Assembly: GCA_947085255.1 (NCBI GenBank)
Contig: CAMTVQ010000003.1
Coordinates: 1-59,331 of the forward strand
Length of the DNA: 59,331 nucleotides
Direction of reading: 5' to 3'
Source of the DNA: CAMTVQ01 sp947085255
GTDB taxonomy: Bacteria > Bacteroidota > Bacteroidia > Sphingobacteriales > Sphingobacteriaceae
The position numbers and the translations under genes were made by a program. The stretch's first letter is position 1. Every line of letters begins with the position of its first letter. Below the pieces are notes generated by a model. It made no database searches. It was not told the origin of the DNA and saw nothing but the letters and a program-made list of their open reading frames with translations. Positions 25,853 to 35,351 of the stretch are shown here, piece after piece.

Positions 25853-26236
25853 ATGAAAAAAAATATTTTGTTTGCAGCTGTTTTTGGTGGACTGGCAGTT
25901 GTATTGGGAGCCTTTGCTGCACATGGCTTAAAAGAAAAATTAGAACCAACTTCTTTAGCAGTATTTGAAACAGCGGTTAAATACCAGTTTTACCATGCTT
26001 TTGCCTTGTTGTTATTGGTAGCTTTAGGCAGCTATTTACAGGAGCGTTTTGCAAAGTATGCCGCTACGTGTTTTATAATAGGAATTGTCTTGTTTTCGGG
26101 TTCTTTATACTTACTATCAACCTCTTCCATTACAGGCTTTTCGGCTCAGTGGTTGGGACCTATTACACCATTAGGTGGATTGTTTTTTATTAGCGGCTGG
26201 GTCTGTTTTGGGTTAGCAGCAGTAAAAAATAAATAA
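25853..26236 (+). CDS. DUF423 family membrane protein
   Basis: This 127-residue protein has four predicted membrane helices. It carries the DUF423 signature near the N-terminus (GAFAAHGLKEKL) and FETAVKYQFYHAFALLLL. The family (YgdD/YwdK) is widespread and has no settled function. A promoter-like TATATTCG (25816-25823) with TTTG at 25796 lies upstream. It is convergent with rpoN, four bases away. Confidence 0.92.
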   Translation: MKKNILFAAVFGGLAVVLGAFAAHGLKEKLEPTSLAVFETAVKYQFYHAFALLLLVALGSYLQERFAKYAATCFIIGIVLFSGSLYLLSTSSITGFSAQWLGPITPLGGLFFISGWVCFGLAAVKNK

Positions 26237-26240
26237 CCAA

Positions 26241-27716
26241 CTAAACCTCTTTTCTCAACCGAGCTACTGCAATGCCCATGCTTTCGCGGTATTTGGCTAC
26301 AGTACGGCGTGCTATGTTGTAGCCGCGTTCCTGCAATATTTCAGCTAGTTTTTCATCGGGAACGGGTTTGCGTTTATCCTCATTACCAATTACTTCTTCT
26401 AATATTTTCTTTACTTCTCTATTAGAAACCTCATCGCCACTGTCGGTTTGTATACCTTCAGAAAAGAAGGATTTTAGTAAAAAGGTACCAAACTCTGTTT
26501 GTACATATTTGCTATTTGCTACACGCGAAACGGTGGATATGTCCATATCAATACGGTCGGCTATATCCTTCAAAATCATGGGTTTTAGTTTACGATCATC
26601 TCCTTCTAAAAAGTAATCGTACTGAAACTGCATAATCGCATTCATAGTTTTAATAAGTGTTTGCTGGCGCTGTTTTATGGCATCAATAAACCATTTTGCC
26701 GAATCCAGTTTTTGCTTTACAAATTGCACCGCTTCCTTCATTTTTTTGTCGGTCTTCTGTGCTTTATCGTAATGCGTAAACATCTCCTTATACTGTCTGC
26801 TTACCCGCAATTCGGGGGCATTGCGTGCATTTAATGTAAGTATAAGTACATCATCATTATTGTGGATGATGAAATCGGGGATAATTTGTAATTGCTTTAC
26901 ATTATCTGATGATGAATTACCTGGACGCGGATTTAGCTTTAGGATTTCGCCTACTGCCTTTTTAAATTCTTGGTCAGTAATGCCTAATGAGCGTTCAAGT
27001 TTGTCGTAATGTTTTTTGGTAAACTCTTCTAAGTACTTTTCTACAATTGTTACGGCAATGTGTATACTTTCGGTCGGTTCTTTGCGGCGCAGTTGCAATA
27101 GCAAGCATTCTTGTAAATTGCGAGCACCTACTCCAGCAGGGTCGAATTTCTGAATTACTTCCAGTATTTCGAGTACTTCTTGTTCGGTGGTATGTATATT
27201 ACGCGAAAAAGCTAAATCATTTACCAATGCTGGAATATCGCGACGTAAGTAGCCATCATCGTCAATACTGCCAATTACTTGCTCAGCAACTAAATAATGA
27301 TGTTCGTCGAATATTTGCAGCCCCAATTGTACCGCCAAAGCCTCATGGAAAGAGCTGCTTACCGCAACAGGTTTTTCCTTTTTGTCTTCATCGTCATCAG
27401 GGTCGTAATCAAAGCCTAATGCATAATCCTTGGCATCATCATCTTGAATATACTCGTCTATGTTAAACTCGTCTTCCGTTTCGTGGCTTTCTTCTTGCGG
27501 AGTGTCTTCTCCCTTCCGGTCTTCTTCAAATTCGTACTCATTCACAGGGGCTTCCGTTACCGATAAACTGGCATCTTCAAGGGCAGGGTTTTCTTCCAGT
27601 TCTTCTTTTATACGCGCATCGAGCATTACAGTAGGCACCTGCAGCAGCTTAATAAACTGTATTTGCTGTGGAGATAGCTTTTGTAGTAATTTTTGTTGAA
27701 GGCCCTGTCTTAGCAT
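26241..27716 (-). CDS. rpoN: RNA polymerase sigma-54 factor
   Basis: Sigma-54 directs RNA polymerase to -24/-12 promoters that need an AAA+ activator. The 491-residue protein has the glutamine/leucine-rich activator-contact region I (LSPQQIQFIKLLQVPTVML). An acidic region II (about 45-120), the core-binding region and the RpoN box ARRTVAKYRE near the C-terminus follow. It lies 68 bases after asnS on the same strand with no terminator between, so the two probably share a transcript. Confidence 0.97.
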   Translation of the reverse strand: MLRQGLQQKLLQKLSPQQIQFIKLLQVPTVMLDARIKEELEENPALEDASLSVTEAPVNEYEFEEDRKGEDTPQEESHETEDEFNIDEYIQDDDAKDYALGFDYDPDDDEDKKEKPVAVSSSFHEALAVQLGLQIFDEHHYLVAEQVIGSIDDDGYLRRDIPALVNDLAFSRNIHTTEQEVLEILEVIQKFDPAGVGARNLQECLLLQLRRKEPTESIHIAVTIVEKYLEEFTKKHYDKLERSLGITDQEFKKAVGEILKLNPRPGNSSSDNVKQLQIIPDFIIHNNDDVLILTLNARNAPELRVSRQYKEMFTHYDKAQKTDKKMKEAVQFVKQKLDSAKWFIDAIKQRQQTLIKTMNAIMQFQYDYFLEGDDRKLKPMILKDIADRIDMDISTVSRVANSKYVQTEFGTFLLKSFFSEGIQTDSGDEVSNREVKKILEEVIGNEDKRKPVPDEKLAEILQERGYNIARRTVAKYRESMGIAVARLRKEV

Positions 27717-27784
27717 ATATTCGGTTGCCGGTTTTCAGTTACCAGTTGTCTGTTCTTACTTATTGATAATGGGTTTTAATATTT

Positions 27785-29188
27785 TTAAAAGTCTGCGTTT
27801 TTAGGTGTACGTGGGAACGGAATCACATCGCGTATGTTACCCATTCCGGTAATAAACAATACCAATCGTTCGAATCCTAATCCGAATCCAGCATGCGGAG
27901 CAGTACCAAATTTACGTGTTTCTAAGTACCACCAAATATCTTTTTCGTGAATACCTACTTCTTGTACACGTTGCAATAGCTTTTCGTAATTTTCTTCGCG
28001 CTGCGAGCCGCCAATAATTTCGCCTATATCAGGAAACAACACATCCATAGCCCGTACGGTTTTGCCATCGTCGTTCTGTTTCATGTAAAATGCCTTAATG
28101 TGTTTTGGGTAATCGGTAAGAATTACGGGTTTGTTAAAATGTTTTTCCACTAAATAGCGCTCATGCTCCGATTGTAAATCGGTGCCCCAATCAACAGGAT
28201 ATTCAAATTTTTGCCCGCATGATTTTAGTATTTCTACTGCCTGAGTATACGTTAAGCGCTCAAAAGCAGCATCGCATACGGATTGAAGGCGTGCCAGCAA
28301 TTCAGTATCGTACATTTTGTTTAAAAACTCTAAATCGTCTTTACAGTGTTCCAATGCATACTTTACTAAGTATTTAAGCATCTCTTCTGCCAAATCCATA
28401 TTGTCCGACAGTTCATAAAACGCCATTTCGGGTTCTACCATCCAAAATTCGGCTAAGTGACGCGTTGTGTTTGAGTTCTCAGCCCTAAAAGTAGGTCCAA
28501 ATGTATATACTGCACCCAAAGCCATAGCTCCTAATTCTCCTTCTAGCTGTCCAGAAACGGTAAGATTTGTTTCTTTACCGAAAAAATCTTCTTCATAGTT
28601 TACTGTTCCTTCGGCTGTTTTAGGTGGATTTATAGGGTCTAAGGTGGTTACTCTAAACATGGCTCCAGCACCTTCTGCATCCGAACCTGTAATAATAGGG
28701 GTGTGCAGGTAAAAGAATCCCTTGTCGTTAAAAAATTTATGGATACCGTATGCCAGTGCGTGGCGAATGCGTAATACAGCTCCAAAAGTATTGGTGCGTG
28801 GACGTAAATGGGCAATTTCGCGTAAAAACTCTAAAGAATGCCCTTTCTTTTGTAATGGATAGGTTTCGGCATCGGCGCTGCCATATACTTCAATTGCCGT
28901 AGCTTGTATTTCTACTGATTGTCCTTGCCCTTGTGATGCCACAAGGGTACCCGTTACCGATAAACAGCTGCCGGTGGTTACCAATTTTAAATCTTCTTCG
29001 GTAAATAGTGTTGCCTCGGCTACTACCTGTATATTATGGATGATAGAGCCATCATTAATGGCAATAAACGATACGTTTTTATTTCCCCTTCGGGTACGTA
29101 CCCAACCTTTTACCGTTATACTTTGCCCGATAAGTGTGGTGGCTTCGGGTTTTAATAAATCAATTACTTTAGTGCGTTTACCTGACAT
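27785..29188 (-). CDS. asnS: Asparaginyl-tRNA synthetase
   Basis: The enzyme charges tRNA-Asn. From ATG 29188 it is 467 residues: an N-terminal OB-fold (SITVKGWVRTRRGNKNVSFI), then the class II core with FRAENSNTTRHLAEFWMVEPE (motif 2) and the motif 3 region GFGLGFERLVLF. The GTG start at 29215 would add nine residues not typical of the family. A near-promoter TATATTTTG lies at 29233-29241 on the minus strand. The presence of AsnRS makes direct Asn-tRNA charging likely. Confidence 0.96.
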   Translation of the reverse strand: MSGKRTKVIDLLKPEATTLIGQSITVKGWVRTRRGNKNVSFIAINDGSIIHNIQVVAEATLFTEEDLKLVTTGSCLSVTGTLVASQGQGQSVEIQATAIEVYGSADAETYPLQKKGHSLEFLREIAHLRPRTNTFGAVLRIRHALAYGIHKFFNDKGFFYLHTPIITGSDAEGAGAMFRVTTLDPINPPKTAEGTVNYEEDFFGKETNLTVSGQLEGELGAMALGAVYTFGPTFRAENSNTTRHLAEFWMVEPEMAFYELSDNMDLAEEMLKYLVKYALEHCKDDLEFLNKMYDTELLARLQSVCDAAFERLTYTQAVEILKSCGQKFEYPVDWGTDLQSEHERYLVEKHFNKPVILTDYPKHIKAFYMKQNDDGKTVRAMDVLFPDIGEIIGGSQREENYEKLLQRVQEVGIHEKDIWWYLETRKFGTAPHAGFGLGFERLVLFITGMGNIRDVIPFPRTPKNADF

Positions 29189-29255
29189 AGCGTTATTATT
29201 GGTACAAAAAAACACTATTTACGTGGTTTATACAAAATATATAATTTAAAGGGTA

Positions 29256-29288
29256 TTTGAAGTAGCTGTACAAATATTTATATATTTG
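29256..29288 (+). promoter_or_regulatory. Promoter of plsY
   Basis: TTTG at 29256-29259 and a perfect TATATTTG at 29281-29288 are spaced by 21 bases, matching the Bacteroidota -33/-7 promoter. The ATG follows 31 bases later. This is the clearest complete promoter in the window. Confidence 0.75.
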
Positions 29289-29319
29289 GAAAAAATTATT
29301 GCTAATTTTTATAGTGTAA

Positions 29320-29955
29320 ATGATTTCATATCAATCAATTACGGCTCTTTTAGCTGCATATTTGATAGGCTCTGTGCCTACAGCTGTGTGGATAGGAAAG
29401 TTCTTTTACGGCATAGACGTACGCGAATTTGGTAGCGGCAATGCAGGTGCATCAAATACTTTTAGAATATTGGGTAAAAAAGCTGGAATACCAGTAATGC
29501 TCATTGATATCTTAAAAGGATTTTTAGCTACTAATATCGTATTTCTAATCAAACGGTATATTCCAGGTACTGAAGGGTTTGTGAACTTTCAGTTGGCCTT
29601 AGGCGTATCTGCCGTAATGGGTCATGTTTTCCCCGTATTTGCAGGATTTAGGGGAGGCAAAGGCATTGCCACACTATTTGGGTTGCTATTAGCCGTACAC
29701 ATACAGGCGGCACTTATTTGCATCGTTATTTTTCTGATTGTGTTAATTATCAGTCGGTATGTTTCTTTAAGTTCTATGGTTACGGGCTTTGCATTTCCAA
29801 TGCTCATTGTTTTTTATTTTAATGAACCCGTAAAATCAATGATTTTATTCGGGATGAGTATTACGGTGCTAGTGCTTATTACGCATCAAAAAAATATAGA
29901 GCGGTTGCTTAAAGGCAAAGAATCAAAAGCAAATTTGTTTAGAAAGAAGTCCTAA
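29320..29955 (+). CDS. plsY: Acyl phosphate:glycerol-3-phosphate acyltransferase PlsY
   Basis: An inner-membrane enzyme that transfers an acyl group from acyl-phosphate to glycerol-3-phosphate, the first step of phospholipid synthesis. The 211-residue protein has about five membrane segments and the three conserved loops: YGIDVREFGSGNAGASN, HVFPVFAGFRGGKGIATLFG and the C-terminal loop near the end (THQKNIERLLKGKES). Length is normal. Confidence 0.96.
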   Translation: MISYQSITALLAAYLIGSVPTAVWIGKFFYGIDVREFGSGNAGASNTFRILGKKAGIPVMLIDILKGFLATNIVFLIKRYIPGTEGFVNFQLALGVSAVMGHVFPVFAGFRGGKGIATLFGLLLAVHIQAALICIVIFLIVLIISRYVSLSSMVTGFAFPMLIVFYFNEPVKSMILFGMSITVLVLITHQKNIERLLKGKESKANLFRKKS

Positions 29956-30006
29956 GCAATTTTAACTTTTACAATCCCTTATTCTCCTAATATTATTATA
30001 AAGCCG

Positions 30007-30014
30007 TATATTTG
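30007..30014 (+). promoter_or_regulatory. -7 promoter element of the M43 protease gene
   Basis: TATATTTG is a perfect TAnnTTTG. The start codon lies 177 bases downstream, so the mRNA would have an unusually long leader of about 170 bases, which contains nested hairpins. Confidence 0.55.
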
Positions 30015-30056
30015 TTGTTAAATTTTACTGTTAGGTAAAATTGCTGATAAGTAATT

Positions 30057-30099
30057 GATTAGTTACGTGTGTTTTTCGAAAACAATAAGGCAACTAATC
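30057..30099 (+). promoter_or_regulatory. Nested hairpin in the leader of the M43 protease gene
   Basis: GATTAGTT (30057-30064) pairs with AACTAATC (30092-30099) and encloses a second stem, GTTTT-TCG-AAAAC, at 30071-30083. A third stem, ATTTTAC/GTAAAAT, lies just upstream at about 30022-30041. No known riboswitch class is recognised; a regulatory or mRNA-stabilising role is only inferred. Confidence 0.45.
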
Positions 30100-30190
30100 T
30101 ACTTTAGCATTTAATTAACAAAAATTAAAGTATTCATTAACACAGGTGGAACGTATAGTGCCATCACATTAAAAACAAGTAATAAATAGT

Positions 30191-32320
30191 ATGAAAAAAC
30201 TATCCTTAATTTTAGTTACTTCTTGTATGCTTGCTGCTACAGCAATTGCGCAAGATTTACACAAACCGTGTATTGCTCATGAACTAAGCAATGAACAATT
30301 TGCAACTAGTCCTGAAGCTAAGAGAGCAAGCGAGGCATTAGAAGCCTACACACAAGAGTTTATTAAAAATAGGAGTCAAAATAAAGGAACTGCGGTAACC
30401 GATTCGCCAATTCTTGTAATACCAGTAGTGGTGCATATTGTGCATGATTATGGTTCAGAAAATATTACAGATGAGCAAACATATTCGGCTATACAGGTAT
30501 TGAATCGTGATTTTAAGAAACAGAATGCGGATACATCTTCTGTATTGCCTTATTTCAAATCAAGAATAGGCAAAATGAATATCGAGTTTAGATTAGCTCA
30601 GTTAGATCCACAAGGTAACTGTACACGTGGTATTACGCGTTATATTTCACCAACAGTTACTAGAGATGGTCGCCAATACGGACAAGTTGCAGATATAATA
30701 GCTTGGGATTCGCGCAAGTATTTAAATATTTATATTGTACGTGCTATTGATGGAGCTGGAGCATTTTCTTTTTTACCGGGCTCATTTCCAGTTGGTAGTA
30801 AACGAGCAGGTGTAGTATGTTCTTATACGCAGTTTGGTAGCAAAGGTGCAAGTGGTGGTAATTTCGCTGAACGTACTATTCCACATGAGGTAGGTCACTT
30901 TTTGAATTTGCCGCATACTTGGGGTAGAACAAATGATCCAGGCGTAGCTGCAAATTGCAGTGATGACGATGGTGTGGATGATACCCCTAATACTATAGGC
31001 GTAGCAGCACAAAATTGCCCAAGAGCTATGAAATCATGTGTAGGAGATCCTGATTCGATAGCCAACGTAGAGAATATTATGGACTATTCTAATTGTGCGC
31101 GTATGTTTACTACTGGTCAGGTATTGAGAATGCGTGCTGCATTGCGCGGTTCTGCAGATCGTAATACGCTTTGGCAGCCTGCAAATTTAGTTGCTACAGG
31201 TACTAATGATGGATATGTAGTTACTAAATGTGTTCCTAAAGCAGACTTTGCTAGCAGTACACAAACAACATGTATTAACGAGGCTGTCCAATACACAGAC
31301 TTTAGTTGGAAAGATACAGTTACCAGTTGGACATGGACTTTTGAAGGTGGTATAGCAGATAATGAAAACGCACAAAATCCATCAGTTACTTACGCTGCCC
31401 CTGGGGTTTACAAGGTAAAACTAGTAGTAGGTAATTCTGCAGGAACAGATGCGCTAGAAAAATTAAGTTATATCACTGTGTATCCATTAGAAAGTACTTT
31501 AAAGTCGCCATTGGGTGAAACATTTGAGGTTGTGAATTCATTGGAAACAAAAGGTTGGAGAGTAGAATCAGAAGATAATACTACTTGGGTACGTACTACT
31601 ACTGCTGCTTATACAGGTACAGCCTCTTACCTTATCAAAAACTGGAATGGAAATCCTTCAGGTCAGATTGATGCGTTTATTACACCAGCACTTAATTTTG
31701 TAAATGCAGATACAGTAATGGTGCGCTTTAGATTGGCACATGCTGTACGTAATAGCAGCACAGCTGATGAATTTAGTATTCATGTATCAAGAAATTGTGG
31801 TGCCAGTTACTTAAAACAGTTTTCAGCAAAAGGAGCAGCTTTATCAAGTGTTACAGGCAACAGATCGTCTTCATTTGTACCTGCTAATCAAGCAGAGTGG
31901 AAACAATATACAATAGCCTTGCCAGGTGCAGCCCTACGAGGTAGCGTACTTATTAAGTTTCAAAATAAGAGCGATGCTGGTAATAATGTGTACATCGATG
32001 ATATCGAGATTGTTTCGAATGATAAAACGTCAGGCGTTAGTCAAATCATCCGTATAGATGGGTTGAATGTGTATCCAAATCCGTTTGAAGGTACTGCAAA
32101 AGTAAATTTCAATTTATTGAGTGATGAAAAAGTTTACTTAGCTATATATGATTTATTAGGTCGCGAAGTAAGTGTAATAGCTGATGGACGATTAGGTTCA
32201 GGAACTCACGAGTTTGAGATTAATGAGCAAACTGCTAAATTAAGTCAAGCTGGTTTCTACTTTATTAAGTTGAAAGCTGGCAATGAAATAGCTACTGAAA
32301 AAGTATTGCTTACAAAATAA
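30191..32320 (+). CDS. M43-family metalloprotease with PKD and T9SS sorting domains
   Basis: A 709-residue secreted zinc protease. It has a signal peptide (to about residue 20, TAIAQD), a propeptide-like region, and a pappalysin-type (M43) catalytic domain (about 65-330). The extended zinc motif HEVGHFLNLPHTWG and the Met-turn NIMDYSNC are visible. A PKD domain (about 350-430), a MAM/jelly-roll-like region and a T9SS type A sorting domain (LNVYPNPFEGTAKVNF... to VLLTK) follow. M43B relatives cut proteins at the cell surface in a calcium-dependent way. The T9SS machinery itself is not in the window. A terminator follows. Confidence 0.92.
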   Translation: MKKLSLILVTSCMLAATAIAQDLHKPCIAHELSNEQFATSPEAKRASEALEAYTQEFIKNRSQNKGTAVTDSPILVIPVVVHIVHDYGSENITDEQTYSAIQVLNRDFKKQNADTSSVLPYFKSRIGKMNIEFRLAQLDPQGNCTRGITRYISPTVTRDGRQYGQVADIIAWDSRKYLNIYIVRAIDGAGAFSFLPGSFPVGSKRAGVVCSYTQFGSKGASGGNFAERTIPHEVGHFLNLPHTWGRTNDPGVAANCSDDDGVDDTPNTIGVAAQNCPRAMKSCVGDPDSIANVENIMDYSNCARMFTTGQVLRMRAALRGSADRNTLWQPANLVATGTNDGYVVTKCVPKADFASSTQTTCINEAVQYTDFSWKDTVTSWTWTFEGGIADNENAQNPSVTYAAPGVYKVKLVVGNSAGTDALEKLSYITVYPLESTLKSPLGETFEVVNSLETKGWRVESEDNTTWVRTTTAAYTGTASYLIKNWNGNPSGQIDAFITPALNFVNADTVMVRFRLAHAVRNSSTADEFSIHVSRNCGASYLKQFSAKGAALSSVTGNRSSSFVPANQAEWKQYTIALPGAALRGSVLIKFQNKSDAGNNVYIDDIEIVSNDKTSGVSQIIRIDGLNVYPNPFEGTAKVNFNLLSDEKVYLAIYDLLGREVSVIADGRLGSGTHEFEINEQTAKLSQAGFYFIKLKAGNEIATEKVLLTK

Positions 32321-32340
32321 CTTTAGTTAAATTTTTTATA

Positions 32341-32382
32341 CCAAAAACACCTTCTCTAATTTGGGAAGGTGTTTTTGGTTTT
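32341..32382 (+). terminator. Terminator of the M43 protease gene
   Basis: Arms CCAAAAACACCTTC and GAAGGTGTTTTTGG enclose a ten-base loop, followed by TTTTAT. The amidohydrolase start codon comes only 19 bases after the hairpin. Confidence 0.9.
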
Positions 32383-32396
32383 ATACTTTCGGTATT

Positions 32397-34031
32397 ATGA
32401 TAAAATCAATTATTGCCTCAACACTTGCCATCGCTTTGTTTTTTTCGGCATGCAGTAACAAAAAGCGGGTAGATGCCCTGTATACTAATGGTATGGTATA
32501 TACAGTAGATAGTGCATTTGCCATACAACAAGCCTTTGCAGTAAAGGATGGAAAGTTTATAGCAGTAGGTGCTACCGATTCACTATTGCAAATATATACG
32601 AGTGATAGTATTGTGGACTTGCAAGGAGGAGTGGTTTATCCAGGATTTATCGATGCTCATTGCCATTTTTATGGGTATGGTACTGGATTGCAAACGGTTG
32701 ATTTAGTAGGTTGTAAGTCGATGGAGGAGATGGTGCAACGAGTTACTGTTTTTGCTACAGCAAATCCAACGATTAAATGGATTACAGGTAGAGGTTGGGA
32801 TCAAAATTTATGGGTAGGAAAGCAGTTTCCGAAGAAAGATACGTTTGATGTATTATTTCTGGATAAACCAGTATTGCTTGCACGGGTAGATGGGCATGCT
32901 GCATTGGCGAATAGTACAGCATTGAAATTAGCTAAAGTAACATCTTCTACACGGTTGATAGGTGGTTTGGTAGAAGTGATTAATGGAAAAGTAACAGGCA
33001 TTTTAGTAGATAATGCGGTAGACTTGGTTACCAAGGTTATTCCAGAAAAGACGATTGAAGAAATCAATACAGCGCTACTGCAAGCTCAACGCAATTGTTT
33101 TGCTGTAGGATTAACCACCATTGTAGATGCTGGTTTGGATAAAAAAATTGTGGATGCGATGGATGCATTGCATAAGAGTAAGGAACTAAAAATGCGTATT
33201 TATGCCATGTTGAATCCTACCCCAGAGAATAAAACACATTATTACAAAAACGGAATTTATAAAACGGATTATCTGAACGTACGCTCGTTTAAAATATATG
33301 CAGATGGTGCTTTGGGTTCAAGAGGAGCTTGTTTATTGCATCCTTACAACGATAGACCAAATTATTCTGGATTTTTGTTGCAACGACCGTTGTATTTTGA
33401 TAGCATAGCTGTGGAATGTGCGCAATATGGTTTTCAGATGAATACGCATTGTATTGGCGATTCGGCTAATCGATATTTGCTCTCGGCTTATGCAAAAGTT
33501 TTGAAAGGTAAAAATGATTTACGTTGGCGCATAGAACATGCTCAAGTAGTAAACGATACCGATTTTGATGCTTTTGGCACGTACAGTATTATTCCATCGG
33601 TGCAAACAACACATGCTACCTCTGACATGTATTGGGCAGCAGAGCGCTTAGGAAATGAACGTGTAAAAGGAGCATATGCTTACAAAAAGTTGCTCTATCA
33701 AAATAACATGCTAGCCAATGGAAGTGATTTTCCGGTGGAAAGTATCAACCCATTATATGGTTTTTATGCAGCGGTAGCTCGTATGGATGCAAATAATTAC
33801 CCTGAAAAAGGTTTCCAAACAGAAAATGCCTTAACACGCGAGCAAGCCTTGCGTGCTATGACGATTTGGGCAGCCTATGCCAACTTCGAAGAAAAGGAAA
33901 AGGGCAGCATAGAGAGTGGTAAAATGGCTGACTTTGTAATTTTAGAAAAAGATTTGATGAAGGCACCTATTCGCGAAACAAGAGATGCAAAGGTAAAAGC
34001 CACGTTTATTGCCGGTGAAAAGGTTTTTTAA
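32397..34031 (+). CDS. Amidohydrolase family lipoprotein (YtcJ-like)
   Basis: From ATG 32397 the protein is 544 residues. A lipoprotein signal ends in FSACS, so it is exported and lipid-anchored. It then has an amidohydrolase-3 fold with the metal-binding GFIDAHCHFYG motif, later histidines in MNTHCIGDSA and WRIEHAQVV, and the closing segment GKMADFVILEKDLM. YtcJ/NfdA-like enzymes hydrolyse amides such as formamides, but the substrate here is unknown. A start upstream of 32397 would lie in the terminator. A weak TATACTTTC (32382-32390) may be its promoter. It overlaps pabB by four bases, convergently. Confidence 0.87.
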   Translation: MIKSIIASTLAIALFFSACSNKKRVDALYTNGMVYTVDSAFAIQQAFAVKDGKFIAVGATDSLLQIYTSDSIVDLQGGVVYPGFIDAHCHFYGYGTGLQTVDLVGCKSMEEMVQRVTVFATANPTIKWITGRGWDQNLWVGKQFPKKDTFDVLFLDKPVLLARVDGHAALANSTALKLAKVTSSTRLIGGLVEVINGKVTGILVDNAVDLVTKVIPEKTIEEINTALLQAQRNCFAVGLTTIVDAGLDKKIVDAMDALHKSKELKMRIYAMLNPTPENKTHYYKNGIYKTDYLNVRSFKIYADGALGSRGACLLHPYNDRPNYSGFLLQRPLYFDSIAVECAQYGFQMNTHCIGDSANRYLLSAYAKVLKGKNDLRWRIEHAQVVNDTDFDAFGTYSIIPSVQTTHATSDMYWAAERLGNERVKGAYAYKKLLYQNNMLANGSDFPVESINPLYGFYAAVARMDANNYPEKGFQTENALTREQALRAMTIWAAYANFEEKEKGSIESGKMADFVILEKDLMKAPIRETRDAKVKATFIAGEKVF

Positions 34032-35254
34032 GCTAATACACGCATTATTGCTTGTGCTTTTAATAAACACTCTTCATACTCTGCTTCTGCTTCTGAATTG
34101 GCTGTAATAGCGCTGCCAACCTCAAAAGAAAGTTGTTGAGTTTGCGCATTGTACAAAATGCTTCGAATAATTACATTAAAGTCGAAATCATTTTCGGGTG
34201 TAATGTATCCTAATGTGCCCGAGTATGCCCCTCTTTTAATTGTTTCATACCGCTCGATTAGCTGCATGGCCGCTACTTTTGGAGCTCCTGTCATAGAGCC
34301 CATTGGGAAAGATTGACTGATAATTGTAGTTAAATCTGTTTGTGCTGTTACTTCACAGCTAATTGTAGAAATCATTTGATGCCATTGCGGAAAGCTATGA
34401 ATGCCAAATAATTCGGGTACGTGTACGCTGCCCCTTGTGGCAAATCGACTCAAGTCATTGCGTACTAAATCCACAATCATCACATTTTCAGATTGTTCTT
34501 TCTGGCTATGACGTAAATCGTATTTATTTTGTTCATCTATCGCTGCATTACTGTTGCGTGCTGCCGTACCTTTAATGGGTTGTGACATAATTTGATTTTC
34601 ACGGCGTTGCAAGTATCGTTCGGGTGAGGCACAAAGTATGTATCGGTTATTAAACTTTAAAAAGGCAGAGAATGGGGTGGGAGATAACTTGTTTAACTCT
34701 AAATAAGTATCTACAGGATTGATATTTACTTGTTGTGCCGAAAAAGCCATACAAAAATTTAACTCGTACACATCACCAGCCTGAATATGCTGTTTAATGG
34801 CATTTATCTTTTGGATGTAAGTCGTTTTACTGATGTGTTGCTGTAGGCTAATAGGAGCTTTAGTGCCAGATTTGTAGCCCGTATTGGTTATCTGCTCTAC
34901 AATAGTATTATTTTCCGTTTTACAAGTATATACAACTGTTAACTCTTCGTTTTTTAATTGCAGTACTGTTTCTGGAACAAAAAAGTACAATTCTGGAAAA
35001 TCAACTAAATCGGGATGATTGGAGTGTAGTACCTCAAACTTATTTTTTATATCGTAACCCAAAAAGCCCATTCGCCAAGCTTTTGGCAATGCAGTAAAGT
35101 CTCCCCAAGTGGTAGCAGCTTGTTGCACGCCTAAACCAATAAGTAATTCGTAATTACCGTGTGCATCGGTATAGCCATTGCTATTTAGTACACAAAAAGT
35201 AGTATACTGTTGCTGAGCATAATAGAGTATTTTTTTAACTAATGATGAAGACAT
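34028..35254 (-). CDS. pabB: Aminodeoxychorismate synthase component I
   Basis: PabB aminates chorismate to aminodeoxychorismate for folate synthesis, using ammonia from a glutaminase partner (PabA) not seen here. The 408-residue chorismate-binding protein has the PIKGT motif with the lysine typical of PabB, IVDLVRNDLSR, and GSMTGAPKVAAM near the C-terminus. The N-terminal part is short compared with anthranilate synthase TrpE. Anthranilate synthase is the main alternative, and the PIKGT lysine argues against it. Confidence 0.88.
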   Translation of the reverse strand: MSSSLVKKILYYAQQQYTTFCVLNSNGYTDAHGNYELLIGLGVQQAATTWGDFTALPKAWRMGFLGYDIKNKFEVLHSNHPDLVDFPELYFFVPETVLQLKNEELTVVYTCKTENNTIVEQITNTGYKSGTKAPISLQQHISKTTYIQKINAIKQHIQAGDVYELNFCMAFSAQQVNINPVDTYLELNKLSPTPFSAFLKFNNRYILCASPERYLQRRENQIMSQPIKGTAARNSNAAIDEQNKYDLRHSQKEQSENVMIVDLVRNDLSRFATRGSVHVPELFGIHSFPQWHQMISTISCEVTAQTDLTTIISQSFPMGSMTGAPKVAAMQLIERYETIKRGAYSGTLGYITPENDFDFNVIIRSILYNAQTQQLSFEVGSAITANSEAEAEYEECLLKAQAIMRVLA

Positions 35255-35351
35255 TTATTCTAACGCATTATACCATATTTTTCTTCTTGAAAATAGAATA
35301 TCTCAACTTATTGTTTGCATAGCAATGGGAATAAATACTTTTCAATCAGAC

